Assembly: GCF_000428825.1 (NCBI RefSeq)
Contig: NZ_AUAR01000005.1
Location: forward strand, 1 to 64,000
Direction of reading: 5' to 3'
DNA from: Desulfomicrobium escambiense DSM 10707
GTDB lineage: Bacteria > Desulfobacterota > Desulfovibrionia > Desulfovibrionales > Desulfomicrobiaceae
Length of the DNA stretch: 64,000 bases
Positions 33,742-42,540 of the stretch are shown one piece after another; position 1 is the stretch's first letter, and each line of letters starts with the position of its first letter. The position numbers were made by a program, and so were the translations under genes. Below the pieces are notes generated by a model, which saw nothing but the letters and a program-made list of their open reading frames with translations, was not told the origin of the DNA and did no database searches.

Positions 33742-35064
33742 TCAAATGTCTTTGATGGAGCAGATGGTTACGCTCATGTCGCGGGTTCGTGCCCATGTTT
33801 CCAGTGCGGACAGGGTGGCCGGATAAGGGTGCCCTATGGCCACGGCCACTCCGGTGCGCTTGGCCAGGGACTCGGCCTTGCGCAGTTGCAGGAGAATGGC
33901 ATGTTCCGTCGCTGAATTGTCGAGGAAGATGTGGCGCCTGTAATATCGCATGCCGAGTTTCCTGCTAACCTCGCGCACGCAGCTTTGCGGTGTGGTCAGG
34001 CTGTCCAGAAAGAATTTCCCGCGTCCTTTGAGGTGCGCCAGGACCACGGTCATGGCTTTCGCGTCGCTGGTCAGTTTCGATCCCATGTGGTTGTTGACCC
34101 CGTCGACTTCCGGCAGTCGGGCCAGGTTGTCGGCCAGGGTCCGCTCCAGCGTCGCCTCCGACATGTTCGTGCGCAGGGTGCCGGGTCCGGAATTGGCGGT
34201 CTTGGGGTAGCCGTCGGGTTCGCAGGGCAGGTGCAGAAGGAGTTCGAGCCCCTTTTGCCTGGCCAGGCCGGCCACCTGCCTGGCCTTGGTGTTGTGGGGC
34301 AGGACCGAGAAGGTGACCCTGAAGGGCAGCTCTGCCAGGCGCTTGGCCGTGGCCATGCTTTCGCCGAGATCGTCGATGACGATGACCAGCTTCGGCGCGG
34401 CGGCTACGGGTTCGCTCGTTTCCGGCGTTTCGGGCGGGAGCGTGAGGGGCAGGAAGAGGTGGTGCGTCGGCTCGCCGAGGATGGAGATCTCGAGGTCCCG
34501 GGGGTTGCCGTCGACCGTGGCCAGCGAGGCCTCGGGCTCCAGCTGCGAGATGTTCTGCTTGAGCCGGGCCAGGAAGTCGAAGACGTCGTGCCCCAGCGAA
34601 ACGGTCAGGTTCTGGTAGAAGAACTCCTGTCCGTTGTGCTCGCGTTCTTCCACGGCCTTGTGGCGCATGACCATGTCCCGGCCGCCCGTCGATTCCAGCG
34701 CCAGCAGGATGGCCAAGTCGACGTTGCGGACCCTGGCCTCGAAATCGTCTGCCTGGGCTTCGTATGGCTGTGCGGGGGCCTGTTCAGGAGTCCCGGGTTC
34801 GGTGCGTTCCTGGGACGGCGCAGGTTCGCGAGTCGTGCCCGGAACCGTCGGCCGGGTCGGAGTCTGGACAGGGGCGGACCGCTCCACGGGCGGAGTCTGC
34901 GGCTTGGCGTCCACGGGCTCGGGGTGGCGCAGGGGCAGGCGCAGCGCAAGAAAAAGGCTCAGGCCGGTCACAAGAATGACGCTTGGCCAGAGGATGGCCC
35001 TGAACAGGGAGAATTTCGGGAGGCTGGCCGGAGCCTTTTTCCCTTTTCTTTTTTTGGGAGGCAT
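33742..35064 (-). CDS. divergent polysaccharide deacetylase, YibQ type
   Basis: About 440 residues: a basic N-terminus, one membrane span (about 22-42), a long Pro/Thr/Glu-rich linker, a small domain and a deacetylase-like C-terminal half. Motifs LVIVIDDLGES, VNNHMGSKLT and GHPYPATL are typical of the YibQ (DUF610) branch. The family commonly sits next to envC and ctpA, as here, which suggests a cell-envelope or division role. The start is uncertain: the ATG at 35082 lies in the U-tract of the ctpA terminator, so I used the Met at 35064, which has only a weak ribosome-binding site. Confidence 0.82.
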   Translation of the reverse strand: MPPKKRKGKKAPASLPKFSLFRAILWPSVILVTGLSLFLALRLPLRHPEPVDAKPQTPPVERSAPVQTPTRPTVPGTTREPAPSQERTEPGTPEQAPAQPYEAQADDFEARVRNVDLAILLALESTGGRDMVMRHKAVEEREHNGQEFFYQNLTVSLGHDVFDFLARLKQNISQLEPEASLATVDGNPRDLEISILGEPTHHLFLPLTLPPETPETSEPVAAAPKLVIVIDDLGESMATAKRLAELPFRVTFSVLPHNTKARQVAGLARQKGLELLLHLPCEPDGYPKTANSGPGTLRTNMSEATLERTLADNLARLPEVDGVNNHMGSKLTSDAKAMTVVLAHLKGRGKFFLDSLTTPQSCVREVSRKLGMRYYRRHIFLDNSATEHAILLQLRKAESLAKRTGVAVAIGHPYPATLSALETWARTRDMSVTICSIKDI

Positions 35065-35074
35065 AGGTCTTCGG

Positions 35075-35106
35075 AAAAACATCGGGGCGGCATTGGCCGC
35101 CCCGAT
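35075..35106 (-). terminator. ctpA terminator
   Basis: A perfect 11-bp stem ATCGGGGCGGC/GCCGCCCCGAT with an ATTG loop is followed on the minus strand by GTTTTT, 24 bases after the ctpA stop. Confidence 0.85.
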
Positions 35107-35130
35107 GTCACGTCATGACGATTGGTGAGA

Positions 35131-36402
35131 TCAGTTGGTGAGCTGCATGAACCGAGGCAGGGATTTGACCATGCTCAGGCCCACACGCAGCTGGTTGTCC
35201 TTGGCCAAGGCGTCTTTCGCGTCGGTAGCCACGTTCCCCGCCTGATTGTCGCCGTTGGGGTTGTCCAGATGCTTGGCCAGGCTGGACTCCCTGAAATCGA
35301 CGCCGTCCTCGGCGTTCTCGGTCGCGGCCACGAAGGGCAGTTCCAGATCGGGGTCGATGCCTTCGGCCTGAATGGAACGGCCGTTGGGGGTGTAGTAGAG
35401 GGCGATGGTCAGCTTGACCGCCGAACCGTCGGACAGGGGCATGATGGTCTGCACCGAACCCTTGCCGAAGGTCTTCTCGCCGATCAGGATGGCCCGCTTG
35501 CGGTCCTGCAGGGCACCGGCCACGATCTCCGAGGCCGAGGCCGAGCCGGAATTGATCAGCACCACCACGGGGCAGTTCACGTCCGTGGACTGCTTCGAGG
35601 CCGTTTCATCCTTGCGGCTCTTGGGGTCGCGCCCCTGGGTGTAGACGATGAGGCCGTCGCGCAGGAAGGTGTCGGTCACGGAGATGGCCTGGTTCAGGAG
35701 CCCGCCGGGGTTGTTGCGCAGGTCCAGGACGATGCCCTTCAGTTCCCGGTTGGCTGTGTATTCGGCCAGCTTGCGGTGCAGGTCCTCGGTGGTGTTGGCC
35801 TTGAAGTCCGTCAGGCGGACATGCAGGTAGCCGGGTTCCAGTTCCCTGGTTTTGACGCTGATGAGCGGGATGGTCCCGCGCACGATGCTGACTTTTTCGG
35901 GGGCCTGTGAGTCCTTGTGCAGGATGGTCAGTTCAACGGCCTTGCCCTTGGGGCCACGGATCTTGGACACGGCCTCTTCCAAGGAGATGTCCAGGGCCGA
36001 GATGCCGTCGATTTCGAGGATGATGTCCCCGGCCCGCAGGCCGGCCTTGTCGGCGGGGGTGTCCTCGATGGGCGCGATGACGGTCAGGCGCTTGTCGCGC
36101 ACGCCGATCTGGATGCCGATGCCTCCGAACTCGCCCTGGAACTCCTCCTGCATCATCTTGAACTTGTCGAGGTCGATGAAGGTGGAATGGGGGTCGATGG
36201 AGTTGAGCATGCCTTCTATGGCGCCGTGGATGAGGTCCGTGCGGTTGACCTCCTGGACGTAGTTCTTCTCGATCAGGTCGAGAACCTGACTGAACTGCTT
36301 CAGGGCCTGGTAGTGGTCCGTGTCGCGGGCCTGGCTGGATGAGACGGTGCCGCAGAGGGCGGCCAGAAGAACAATCGTGCCAAGAAGATGGCTAAGGCGC
36401 AT
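35131..36402 (-). CDS. ctpA: carboxyl-terminal processing protease (S41A)
   Basis: Periplasmic Ser/Lys protease of 423 residues. The signal peptide (MRLSHLLGTIVLLAALCGTV) ends near 26. A PDZ domain spans about 95-175. The protease domain has the catalytic Ser in NSGSASASEIV and Lys in GEKTFGKGSVQ. GGAGG lies six bases before the ATG at 36402; the longer frame to 36444 lacks one. Relatives trim envelope proteins, often murein hydrolases, in line with the envC gene just upstream. Confidence 0.95.
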   Translation of the reverse strand: MRLSHLLGTIVLLAALCGTVSSSQARDTDHYQALKQFSQVLDLIEKNYVQEVNRTDLIHGAIEGMLNSIDPHSTFIDLDKFKMMQEEFQGEFGGIGIQIGVRDKRLTVIAPIEDTPADKAGLRAGDIILEIDGISALDISLEEAVSKIRGPKGKAVELTILHKDSQAPEKVSIVRGTIPLISVKTRELEPGYLHVRLTDFKANTTEDLHRKLAEYTANRELKGIVLDLRNNPGGLLNQAISVTDTFLRDGLIVYTQGRDPKSRKDETASKQSTDVNCPVVVLINSGSASASEIVAGALQDRKRAILIGEKTFGKGSVQTIMPLSDGSAVKLTIALYYTPNGRSIQAEGIDPDLELPFVAATENAEDGVDFRESSLAKHLDNPNGDNQAGNVATDAKDALAKDNQLRVGLSMVKSLPRFMQLTN

Positions 36403-36495
36403 GATGTCCTCCCTGAGGGATTGACGGGAAAATGTTCTGTTCACGGGGCGTCAACGGGTGTCGTGCGAACCGGCGCGCAGGGGCGCCGGGCGGAC

Positions 36496-37617
36496 TTACC
36501 CCGATTGTAACCATTTCAACGGATTAATGACTTTCTGTTTAAAACGCAATTCGAAATACAGGCCGTCGCCCTTGGCCGCCGGGTAGAAGCCGCACACCCC
36601 GATCTGCTGCCCCTTCTCCACCTCCCGGCCGACCGGCAGCGGGGCGTCCGACAGGAATGCGTAGAGGGAGTAGTAGTCCTCGCCGTGGAAGACGATGACC
36701 ACCTGGCCGAAGCCGCGCAGCTGGTCGTTGTGCACGACCTTGCCCCAGGACACGCTGCGCACGGGCGTCCCCGGCGACAGCGCAAGGCCGATGCCGTTGC
36801 TGGCCGGGTTGCCGTCGGGGTTGAAGGACACCACGCGCTTGCCTTTGGCCGGCCAGTCCAGTTTGCCCTGGAGCTTGGAGATCTTCTTTTCGGACTGCAG
36901 GCTGATCTGGTGGCGAAGGTTGGCGATGGAGCCCATGAGGCCCTGGATTTCCTTCTCGCTCTGCTGCTTCTGCGTACGCACCTCTGCCAACTGGGTCTCG
37001 AAGCGCGATTTGCGCTTCTCAAGCTCGGCCCTGGAGGCCTTGATCTTCTCGACCTGCGCCGCGACGCCGGCCGCACTCTGATCGAGGGCGGACTGCTCGT
37101 CGGCGACGGTCTGGCTCTGCCGCTCGATCTCCTCCCGCAGCGTCTGGGCCTGACGATACAGGGCCGTCAGCCATTCGCCGCGACGGTTGGATTCGGCCCA
37201 CTCGTCGGGGGACGCGAAGCCTTCTTCGCGAGCCGTCAGGTAGATGGGCCAGAGGGTCTGCATCATTTCGGCAAGCCGCCGCGACGTCTTCTCCCGCTCG
37301 GACAACAGGGCCGCCAGGCGTTTTGCCCCTTCGGCCTGCTCCTTCTTGAGATCGGCGAGCTCCTTCTGGAGTTTCTCCAGGTTCGCGGCCGCATCCTTGA
37401 AAGAGTCTTCGAGCTTGGCCAGGTCCTTGTGCAGGCTGCGTTCCTTGGCCGTCAGGGTTTCAATGTCCTTCTTGCGTTCCGCGAGCTGCTTGCTCTTGGC
37501 CGACACCTCCTCCTCAAGGGAGGCGGGTGCGGGCGCCGCGAGCGCGAAGAGCGTGCACATAACCAGGAGCGCGATGGCGCAAGCGCGCAGCACAGGGCGG
37601 GAAAACGGCCGTTTCAT
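36496..37617 (-). CDS. envC: murein hydrolase activator EnvC
   Basis: 373 residues: signal peptide to about 30, then a long coiled coil (about 32-245) and a LytM/M23 fold at the C-terminus. The metal-binding histidines of active M23 enzymes are replaced: the segment GNPASNGIGLALSPGTPVRS lacks the usual His, and the H-x-H site reads LYAFLS. It is therefore an amidase activator, not an enzyme, as for EnvC and NlpD. It lies 31 bases after the endonuclease III-like gene and 93 bases before ctpA. The weak ribosome-binding site suggests translation depends on the upstream gene. Confidence 0.92.
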   Translation of the reverse strand: MKRPFSRPVLRACAIALLVMCTLFALAAPAPASLEEEVSAKSKQLAERKKDIETLTAKERSLHKDLAKLEDSFKDAAANLEKLQKELADLKKEQAEGAKRLAALLSEREKTSRRLAEMMQTLWPIYLTAREEGFASPDEWAESNRRGEWLTALYRQAQTLREEIERQSQTVADEQSALDQSAAGVAAQVEKIKASRAELEKRKSRFETQLAEVRTQKQQSEKEIQGLMGSIANLRHQISLQSEKKISKLQGKLDWPAKGKRVVSFNPDGNPASNGIGLALSPGTPVRSVSWGKVVHNDQLRGFGQVVIVFHGEDYYSLYAFLSDAPLPVGREVEKGQQIGVCGFYPAAKGDGLYFELRFKQKVINPLKWLQSG

Positions 37618-37648
37618 CGGTTTGCGATGATGCTTTTTCCACCCAAGG

Positions 37649-38311
37649 TCAAGGGCCTTGCAGGTCCAGAAAGCGGGACAGCGGGCAGGTTCGGCATTTT
37701 CCCTCCTTCTTGGCGCACCAGGCCTTGCCCGTGCGCACGATGAGGGCGTGGAACTCGTTGAAGAGGGTCGCGTCCGGGGGCAGGGCGTCCATGAAGATGT
37801 CGCGCAGTTCCTCGTAGCCGACATCCTCGGGAACGAGCATGTGGCGGTGAAAAATGCGGCGGGTGTAGGCGTCGACCACGAAGGTGGGGTGCCCCAGGGC
37901 GTAGAGCAGGATGGAGTCGGCCGTCTCGGGACCGATGCCCGAGACCCGCAGCAGTGAATCGCGCAGGGCCTTGGTGTCGGCATCGCGCAGCCGCTCCAGG
38001 TCCAGGTCGCAGGCGTCCTCGAGGAAATTCAGGAAGTTGCGCAGTCTGACGGCCTTGATGCGGAAGAACCCGGCCGGCCTGATCAGCTCTTCGAGTTCCG
38101 TCACGGGCAGGTCGCGCAGCTCTCGGGCGCTCAGGAGGCCGGCTGCGCGGAGGTTGGCGATGGCCTTCTCCACGTTGGACCAGGCCGTGTTCTGGGTCAG
38201 GATGGCGCCCAGGGCGATCTCGAAGGGGGTGTCGCCCGGCCACCAGCGGCTGGGGCCGAGGGCTGCGGCCATTGCGTCGTAGTAGGCCAGCAGCAGGCCC
38301 CGGCGCTTCAT
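37649..38311 (-). CDS. endonuclease III-like DNA glycosylase
   Basis: 220-residue HhH-GPD protein. The helix-hairpin-helix reads VSGIGPETADSIL (125-134). The catalytic aspartate is D147 (VVDAYTRR). The lysine that makes true endonuclease III a lyase is replaced (E129 region). The C-terminal cysteine loop has three cysteines (C199, C206, C209), where the standard iron-sulfur loop has four. It looks like a monofunctional base glycosylase of the endonuclease III-related or MagIII type. A longer frame to 38767 runs inside prmA; the ATG at 38311 overlaps the prmA stop by 4 bases, so it is coupled. Confidence 0.85.
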   Translation of the reverse strand: MKRRGLLLAYYDAMAAALGPSRWWPGDTPFEIALGAILTQNTAWSNVEKAIANLRAAGLLSARELRDLPVTELEELIRPAGFFRIKAVRLRNFLNFLEDACDLDLERLRDADTKALRDSLLRVSGIGPETADSILLYALGHPTFVVDAYTRRIFHRHMLVPEDVGYEELRDIFMDALPPDATLFNEFHALIVRTGKAWCAKKEGKCRTCPLSRFLDLQGP

Positions 38312-39162
38312 GTCCGGAAGACGAGCAGGGCCCATTCGCCCGAGAACGAAATCTTGGGGGCCGGCAGCCCCTGGCCCATGTAGGCTTCGGCCACGCGGTC
38401 GGCCTGCTCGCGCAGGATGCCCGAGAGGACGAGCACGCCCGGTGCGGCCAGACGGCCGCGGATGTCCTCGGCCATGTCGATGAGCGGGTTGGCCAGGATG
38501 TTGGCCAGGATGCAGTCGAAGCGGCGGTCGGCGGCGATGGAATCGATGCTTCCGACTCCGAGTTCGAGCCGGTCCTCGACGCCGTTCAGGGCCGCGTTTT
38601 CCCGAGCATTGTCCACGGCCACCGGGTCGATGTCCAGGCCCAGGCCCGCGAGGCCGAGCTTCGCGGCGGCGATGCCGAGGATGCCCGAGCCCGTGCCCAG
38701 GTCGAGAAAGGTTTGCCCGGCGACGATGATGCCCGCGGACGTCAGGGTGTCCAGGGCGCCCAGACACAGGGCCGTGGTCTGGTGGTGCCCCGTGCCGAAG
38801 GCCATCTTGGGTTCGATGACAATGGGCTGGGCGGCCTGGGGTTCGTCCTTGAGCCAGGACGGCACGACCACGAAGCGCGTGCCGACGGGGATGGGCGTGA
38901 AATACTTCTTCCAGGCGCTGTTCCAGTCGGCGTTGTCCACGGACGAGGTTTCCAGGGTGATGTCCGGGCAGGCGTCAAGCAGGGCCGCCTCGGTCTCGGC
39001 CGACTGCTCCGGCCGGTCGAAGTGCACGGTCAGGCGGCGCAGGCCGTCCTTCAGGCCTTCGTCCTGCCAGCCCCAGGGCGTGTGCATGTACAGCAGGGCG
39101 GTGACGAGGTCGTCCCGCTCCGGGGTGTAGGAGATGTCGAGGCGAGTGAGCTTATTTTCCAT
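38308..39162 (-). CDS. prmA: ribosomal protein L11 methyltransferase
   Basis: SAM-dependent enzyme that trimethylates L11. 284 residues: an N-terminal L11-binding domain, the linker MAFGTGHHQTTALCLGAL, motif I FLDLGTGSGILGIAAAKLG, and the catalytic ILANILANPL (N-I-L-A replacing N-P-P-Y). Its 5' end overlaps the last permease gene by 11 bases, so it is read from the transporter transcript. Confidence 0.95.
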   Translation of the reverse strand: MENKLTRLDISYTPERDDLVTALLYMHTPWGWQDEGLKDGLRRLTVHFDRPEQSAETEAALLDACPDITLETSSVDNADWNSAWKKYFTPIPVGTRFVVVPSWLKDEPQAAQPIVIEPKMAFGTGHHQTTALCLGALDTLTSAGIIVAGQTFLDLGTGSGILGIAAAKLGLAGLGLDIDPVAVDNARENAALNGVEDRLELGVGSIDSIAADRRFDCILANILANPLIDMAEDIRGRLAAPGVLVLSGILREQADRVAEAYMGQGLPAPKISFSGEWALLVFRT

Positions 39163-39889
39163 TTGTTCTGGCCTGATAGCGGGACATGCTCCGCTCGAGT
39201 TTGCGGCTGAAGGCGGTCAGCACCCAGCAGATGACGAAGTAAAGGAGCGCGATGGCCAGGAAGATCTCCATGGGCGCCTTCATGGTCCGGGTGTAGATAT
39301 GCCGCGCCGAGAGGGTCAGCTCGTTGACGTTGATGATCATGGCCAGGGACGTGTCCTTGGTCAGGGACACGAACTGGTTGACGAAGGACGGGATCATGTT
39401 CCGCAGGGCCTGGGGCAGGATGACGTGGATCATGGTCTGGGTGTGCGACAGGCCCGAGCCGCGGGCGGCCTCGGTCTGGCCCTTGGGGATGGCCAGGACC
39501 CCGGCGCGGACGATCTCGGCCACATAGGCGCTGGTGAAGACGATGAAGGCCGCGATGGCGCTTTCGGTCTCGGGCACGGAGCGTCCCATGAGGATGGGCG
39601 CGAAGAAATAGAACCAGAAGATGACCATGAGCAGCGGCGTGCCGCGGATGATCTCGATGAAGACCAGAGCCGGCCAGGACAGCCAGGGCCGCTTGGAGAG
39701 GCGCATGAGGCCTACGGCCAGACCGATCCAGAAGGCGCCGAAGATGCCGATGACGGCCATGATGATGCTCATGGCCAGCCCGCCCAGGGGGCCCTGCGGG
39801 TAGGCGCCCAGGAGCAGGTAGTCGAAATTTTTCCAGACCACGCCCCAGTTGGAGAAGAGGCCGACGAACCATGTCACGAATGCGTCCAT
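39152..39889 (-). CDS. polar amino-acid ABC transporter permease (second)
   Basis: 245-residue inner-membrane permease with a HisM/GltK-type fold, five or six spans, and the conserved EAA loop (ARGSGLSHTQTMIHVILPQA). An AGGAGGGG site precedes the ATG. It lies 9 bases after the first permease. Together they form the heterodimeric channel of a polar amino-acid importer. Confidence 0.92.
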   Translation of the reverse strand: MDAFVTWFVGLFSNWGVVWKNFDYLLLGAYPQGPLGGLAMSIIMAVIGIFGAFWIGLAVGLMRLSKRPWLSWPALVFIEIIRGTPLLMVIFWFYFFAPILMGRSVPETESAIAAFIVFTSAYVAEIVRAGVLAIPKGQTEAARGSGLSHTQTMIHVILPQALRNMIPSFVNQFVSLTKDTSLAMIINVNELTLSARHIYTRTMKAPMEIFLAIALLYFVICWVLTAFSRKLERSMSRYQARTNGK

Positions 39890-39898
39890 GCTCCCCTC

Positions 39899-40600
39899 CT
39901 ATCGGCTGCGCACGTGCAGGCAGCGTTTGTTGTACTGGTTGATGGCCAGGGAGACCAGAAGGGACAGGGACAGGTACATGAGGGTCGAGACGGTGAAGGC
40001 TTCGAAGCCGTGGAAGGTGTGGGCCTCGACCTGGCGCGCCATGTAGGTCAGCTCCATGACCCCGATGGTCATGGCCAGGGAGGAGTTCTTGATCAGGTTC
40101 AAAAACTGGCTGATGAGCGGCGGAATGATGATCCGGAAGGCCTGGGGCAGGATGACGTAGCCCATGGCCTGCATGAAGCTCAGGCCCGTGGCGCGCGAGG
40201 CCTCCAGCTGGGTCTTGGGGATGGACAGGATGCCCGAGCGCAGTTCCTCGGCGATGAAGGCCGCGGTGTAGGTGGACAGGGCGATGACGCCGGTGGCGAA
40301 CTCGATGTTCTGCCGGTAGAGCCACTCCTTGAAGAAGCCGGGCAACAAGGGGTCCGAGCCGAAGTACCAGAAGAAAATCTGGACCACTAGGGGCGTGTTG
40401 CGGAAAAATTCGATGTAGCCCACCGAGAACCAGACCAGCGGCTTGATCTTGGAGAGGCGCATTACGGTCAGGAGCGTGCCCAGGACGAGGGCCAGAACGA
40501 TGGACAGTCCTGAGAGCTGCAGGGTCACGGACAGCCCGTCGATGAACCATTGCGAGTATTCGCCGGAAAAGATGAGTGGCCAGTTGAACGTGTACTTCAT
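39899..40600 (-). CDS. polar amino-acid ABC transporter permease (first)
   Basis: 233-residue permease of the HisM/GltJ type, with the EAA loop ASRATGLSFMQAMGYVILPQ and FFRNTPLVVQIFFWYF early on. It follows the binding-protein gene after an 85-base gap with a stem-loop. Relatives carry glutamate, aspartate or glutamine. Confidence 0.92.
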   Translation of the reverse strand: MKYTFNWPLIFSGEYSQWFIDGLSVTLQLSGLSIVLALVLGTLLTVMRLSKIKPLVWFSVGYIEFFRNTPLVVQIFFWYFGSDPLLPGFFKEWLYRQNIEFATGVIALSTYTAAFIAEELRSGILSIPKTQLEASRATGLSFMQAMGYVILPQAFRIIIPPLISQFLNLIKNSSLAMTIGVMELTYMARQVEAHTFHGFEAFTVSTLMYLSLSLLVSLAINQYNKRCLHVRSR

Positions 40601-40633
40601 GCGCGCCTGTGCGGTTCTGGGGGGTGATCATGG

Positions 40634-40667
40634 AAAGGCGGCCGATCCTGCGGATACGGCCGCCTTT
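40634..40667 (-). other. stem-loop between the binding protein and permease genes
   Basis: A perfect 11-bp stem AAAGGCGGCCG/CGGCCGCCTTT with a 12-base loop lies just after the binding-protein stop. The U-tract on the minus strand is only three bases. It probably allows partial read-through and protects the upstream mRNA, so the binding protein is made in excess. Confidence 0.65.
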
Positions 40668-40685
40668 TTCGTCAGTGTTTGCGGT

Positions 40686-41510
40686 CTACGGCCAGATTTC
40701 CATGGCCCAGCCGTCCAGCGGGATGGAGAACTTGGTCTCCGGGCCGAACCACTTGTCGTAGATCTTCTGGTATTCGCCGGACTTCCACATCTCCATGAGG
40801 GTGATGTTGACGAAGTCGCGGAAGTCGGAGTCGTTTTCGGGCAGGCCGATACCGTAGGGCTCTGCGGCGATGTCCTCGCCGACGATGGCGAAATTCTCCG
40901 GGTTGTCGTCGGAGTTGCGGATGCCCAGCAGAATGGGGGCGTCGGTGGTCACGGCCACGACCTTGCCCTGCTTCATGGCCAGGAAGGCCTCGGGGTAGGT
41001 CTCGAAGGACACGACTTCACAGGCGGGCTGGGCCTTCTTGACGTTCTGCTCGGAGGTGGAACCCTTGGCCGAGCCGACCTTCTTGCCTGCCAGGTCGGCC
41101 ACGGACTTGATGCCCGAGTCCTTCTTGACCAAGAGCTTCTGGGCGGCCGGGAAATACGTGATGGAGAAGTCGATCTTCTCTTCGCGATCAATCTTGTGGG
41201 TTACGGTGGCGGCGATGAGGTCGATGGCGCCCTGCTCCAGCATGGGGATGCGGGTGGAGGAGGTCACGGGTTTCAGTTCGAGCTTGACGCCGAGCTTGGC
41301 GGCCATGGCGGCGCAGAGGTCGGGTTCGAAGCCGACGAGCTGCTTGGTGTTTTCGTCAACGTAGCCAAAGGGCGGCTGGGAGTCCTTGACGCCGGCGATC
41401 AGCGCGCCGCGCGCCTTGATTTCGTCCAGTTTGCCGGCAAAGGCGCCGGGCAGGCCCAGGAAGAACGAGGCGACAACCATCAACAATGCCACTTTCCACA
41501 TTTTCGTCAT
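40686..41510 (-). CDS. polar amino-acid ABC transporter binding protein
   Basis: Periplasmic solute-binding protein, family 3, 274 residues. A signal peptide ends at AFA (about 25). Ligand-site motifs are GVKDSQPPFGYVDE, LVGFEPDLCAAMA, TVTHKIDREEKIDFSITYF (within limits) and AVTTDAPILL. It is closest in pattern to the Asp/Glu-binding PEB1/GltI-like type, but the substrate cannot be fixed. It is second in the operon, after the ATPase. Confidence 0.93.
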   Translation of the reverse strand: MTKMWKVALLMVVASFFLGLPGAFAGKLDEIKARGALIAGVKDSQPPFGYVDENTKQLVGFEPDLCAAMAAKLGVKLELKPVTSSTRIPMLEQGAIDLIAATVTHKIDREEKIDFSITYFPAAQKLLVKKDSGIKSVADLAGKKVGSAKGSTSEQNVKKAQPACEVVSFETYPEAFLAMKQGKVVAVTTDAPILLGIRNSDDNPENFAIVGEDIAAEPYGIGLPENDSDFRDFVNITLMEMWKSGEYQKIYDKWFGPETKFSIPLDGWAMEIWP

Positions 41511-41542
41511 GACACTTTCCTCACGTTGCAGGGTTTATGGGT

Positions 41543-42271
<729 letters not shown>

Positions 42272-42340
42272 GCATGGGTCCTGTCGTGATCGGGGTTGAT
42301 GCGGTTTGGCGATGCCCAAGGGCAACGATGGAAGCAAGAA

Positions 42341-42369
42341 ACCCTATTGGCCCATGGCTTTTTTGTCAA
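42341..42369 (-). promoter_or_regulatory. sigma-70 promoter of the amino-acid transporter operon
   Basis: A perfect TTGACA, 17 bases, then TAGGGT on the minus strand, about 70 bases before the ATPase gene. Confidence 0.6.
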
Positions 42370-42484
42370 ATCAGCGCGGTGGAAAGCCGTTTGGGATGGC
42401 GTTCAGCCTGCGGATTGGGCAAACTGCGGGAATGCTGGGTCCTGATATGTCGGGGTGTTGTGGAATGTTTTGCGGGCGGGGCGT

Positions 42485-42519
42485 AAAACAATGGCCAAGG
42501 AGCCGGAACTCCTTGGCCA
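42485..42519 (-). terminator. argD terminator
   Basis: A perfect 11-bp stem TGGCCAAGGAG/CTCCTTGGCCA with a 6-base loop is followed on the minus strand by TTGTTTT, 22 bases after the stop. Confidence 0.88.
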
Positions 42520-42540
42520 AATCGGTGACAATTTTGGAAA

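Noticed and set aside
36496-37617. EnvC as an active M23 peptidase
   Set aside because: The metal-binding histidines are replaced, so an activator role fits better.
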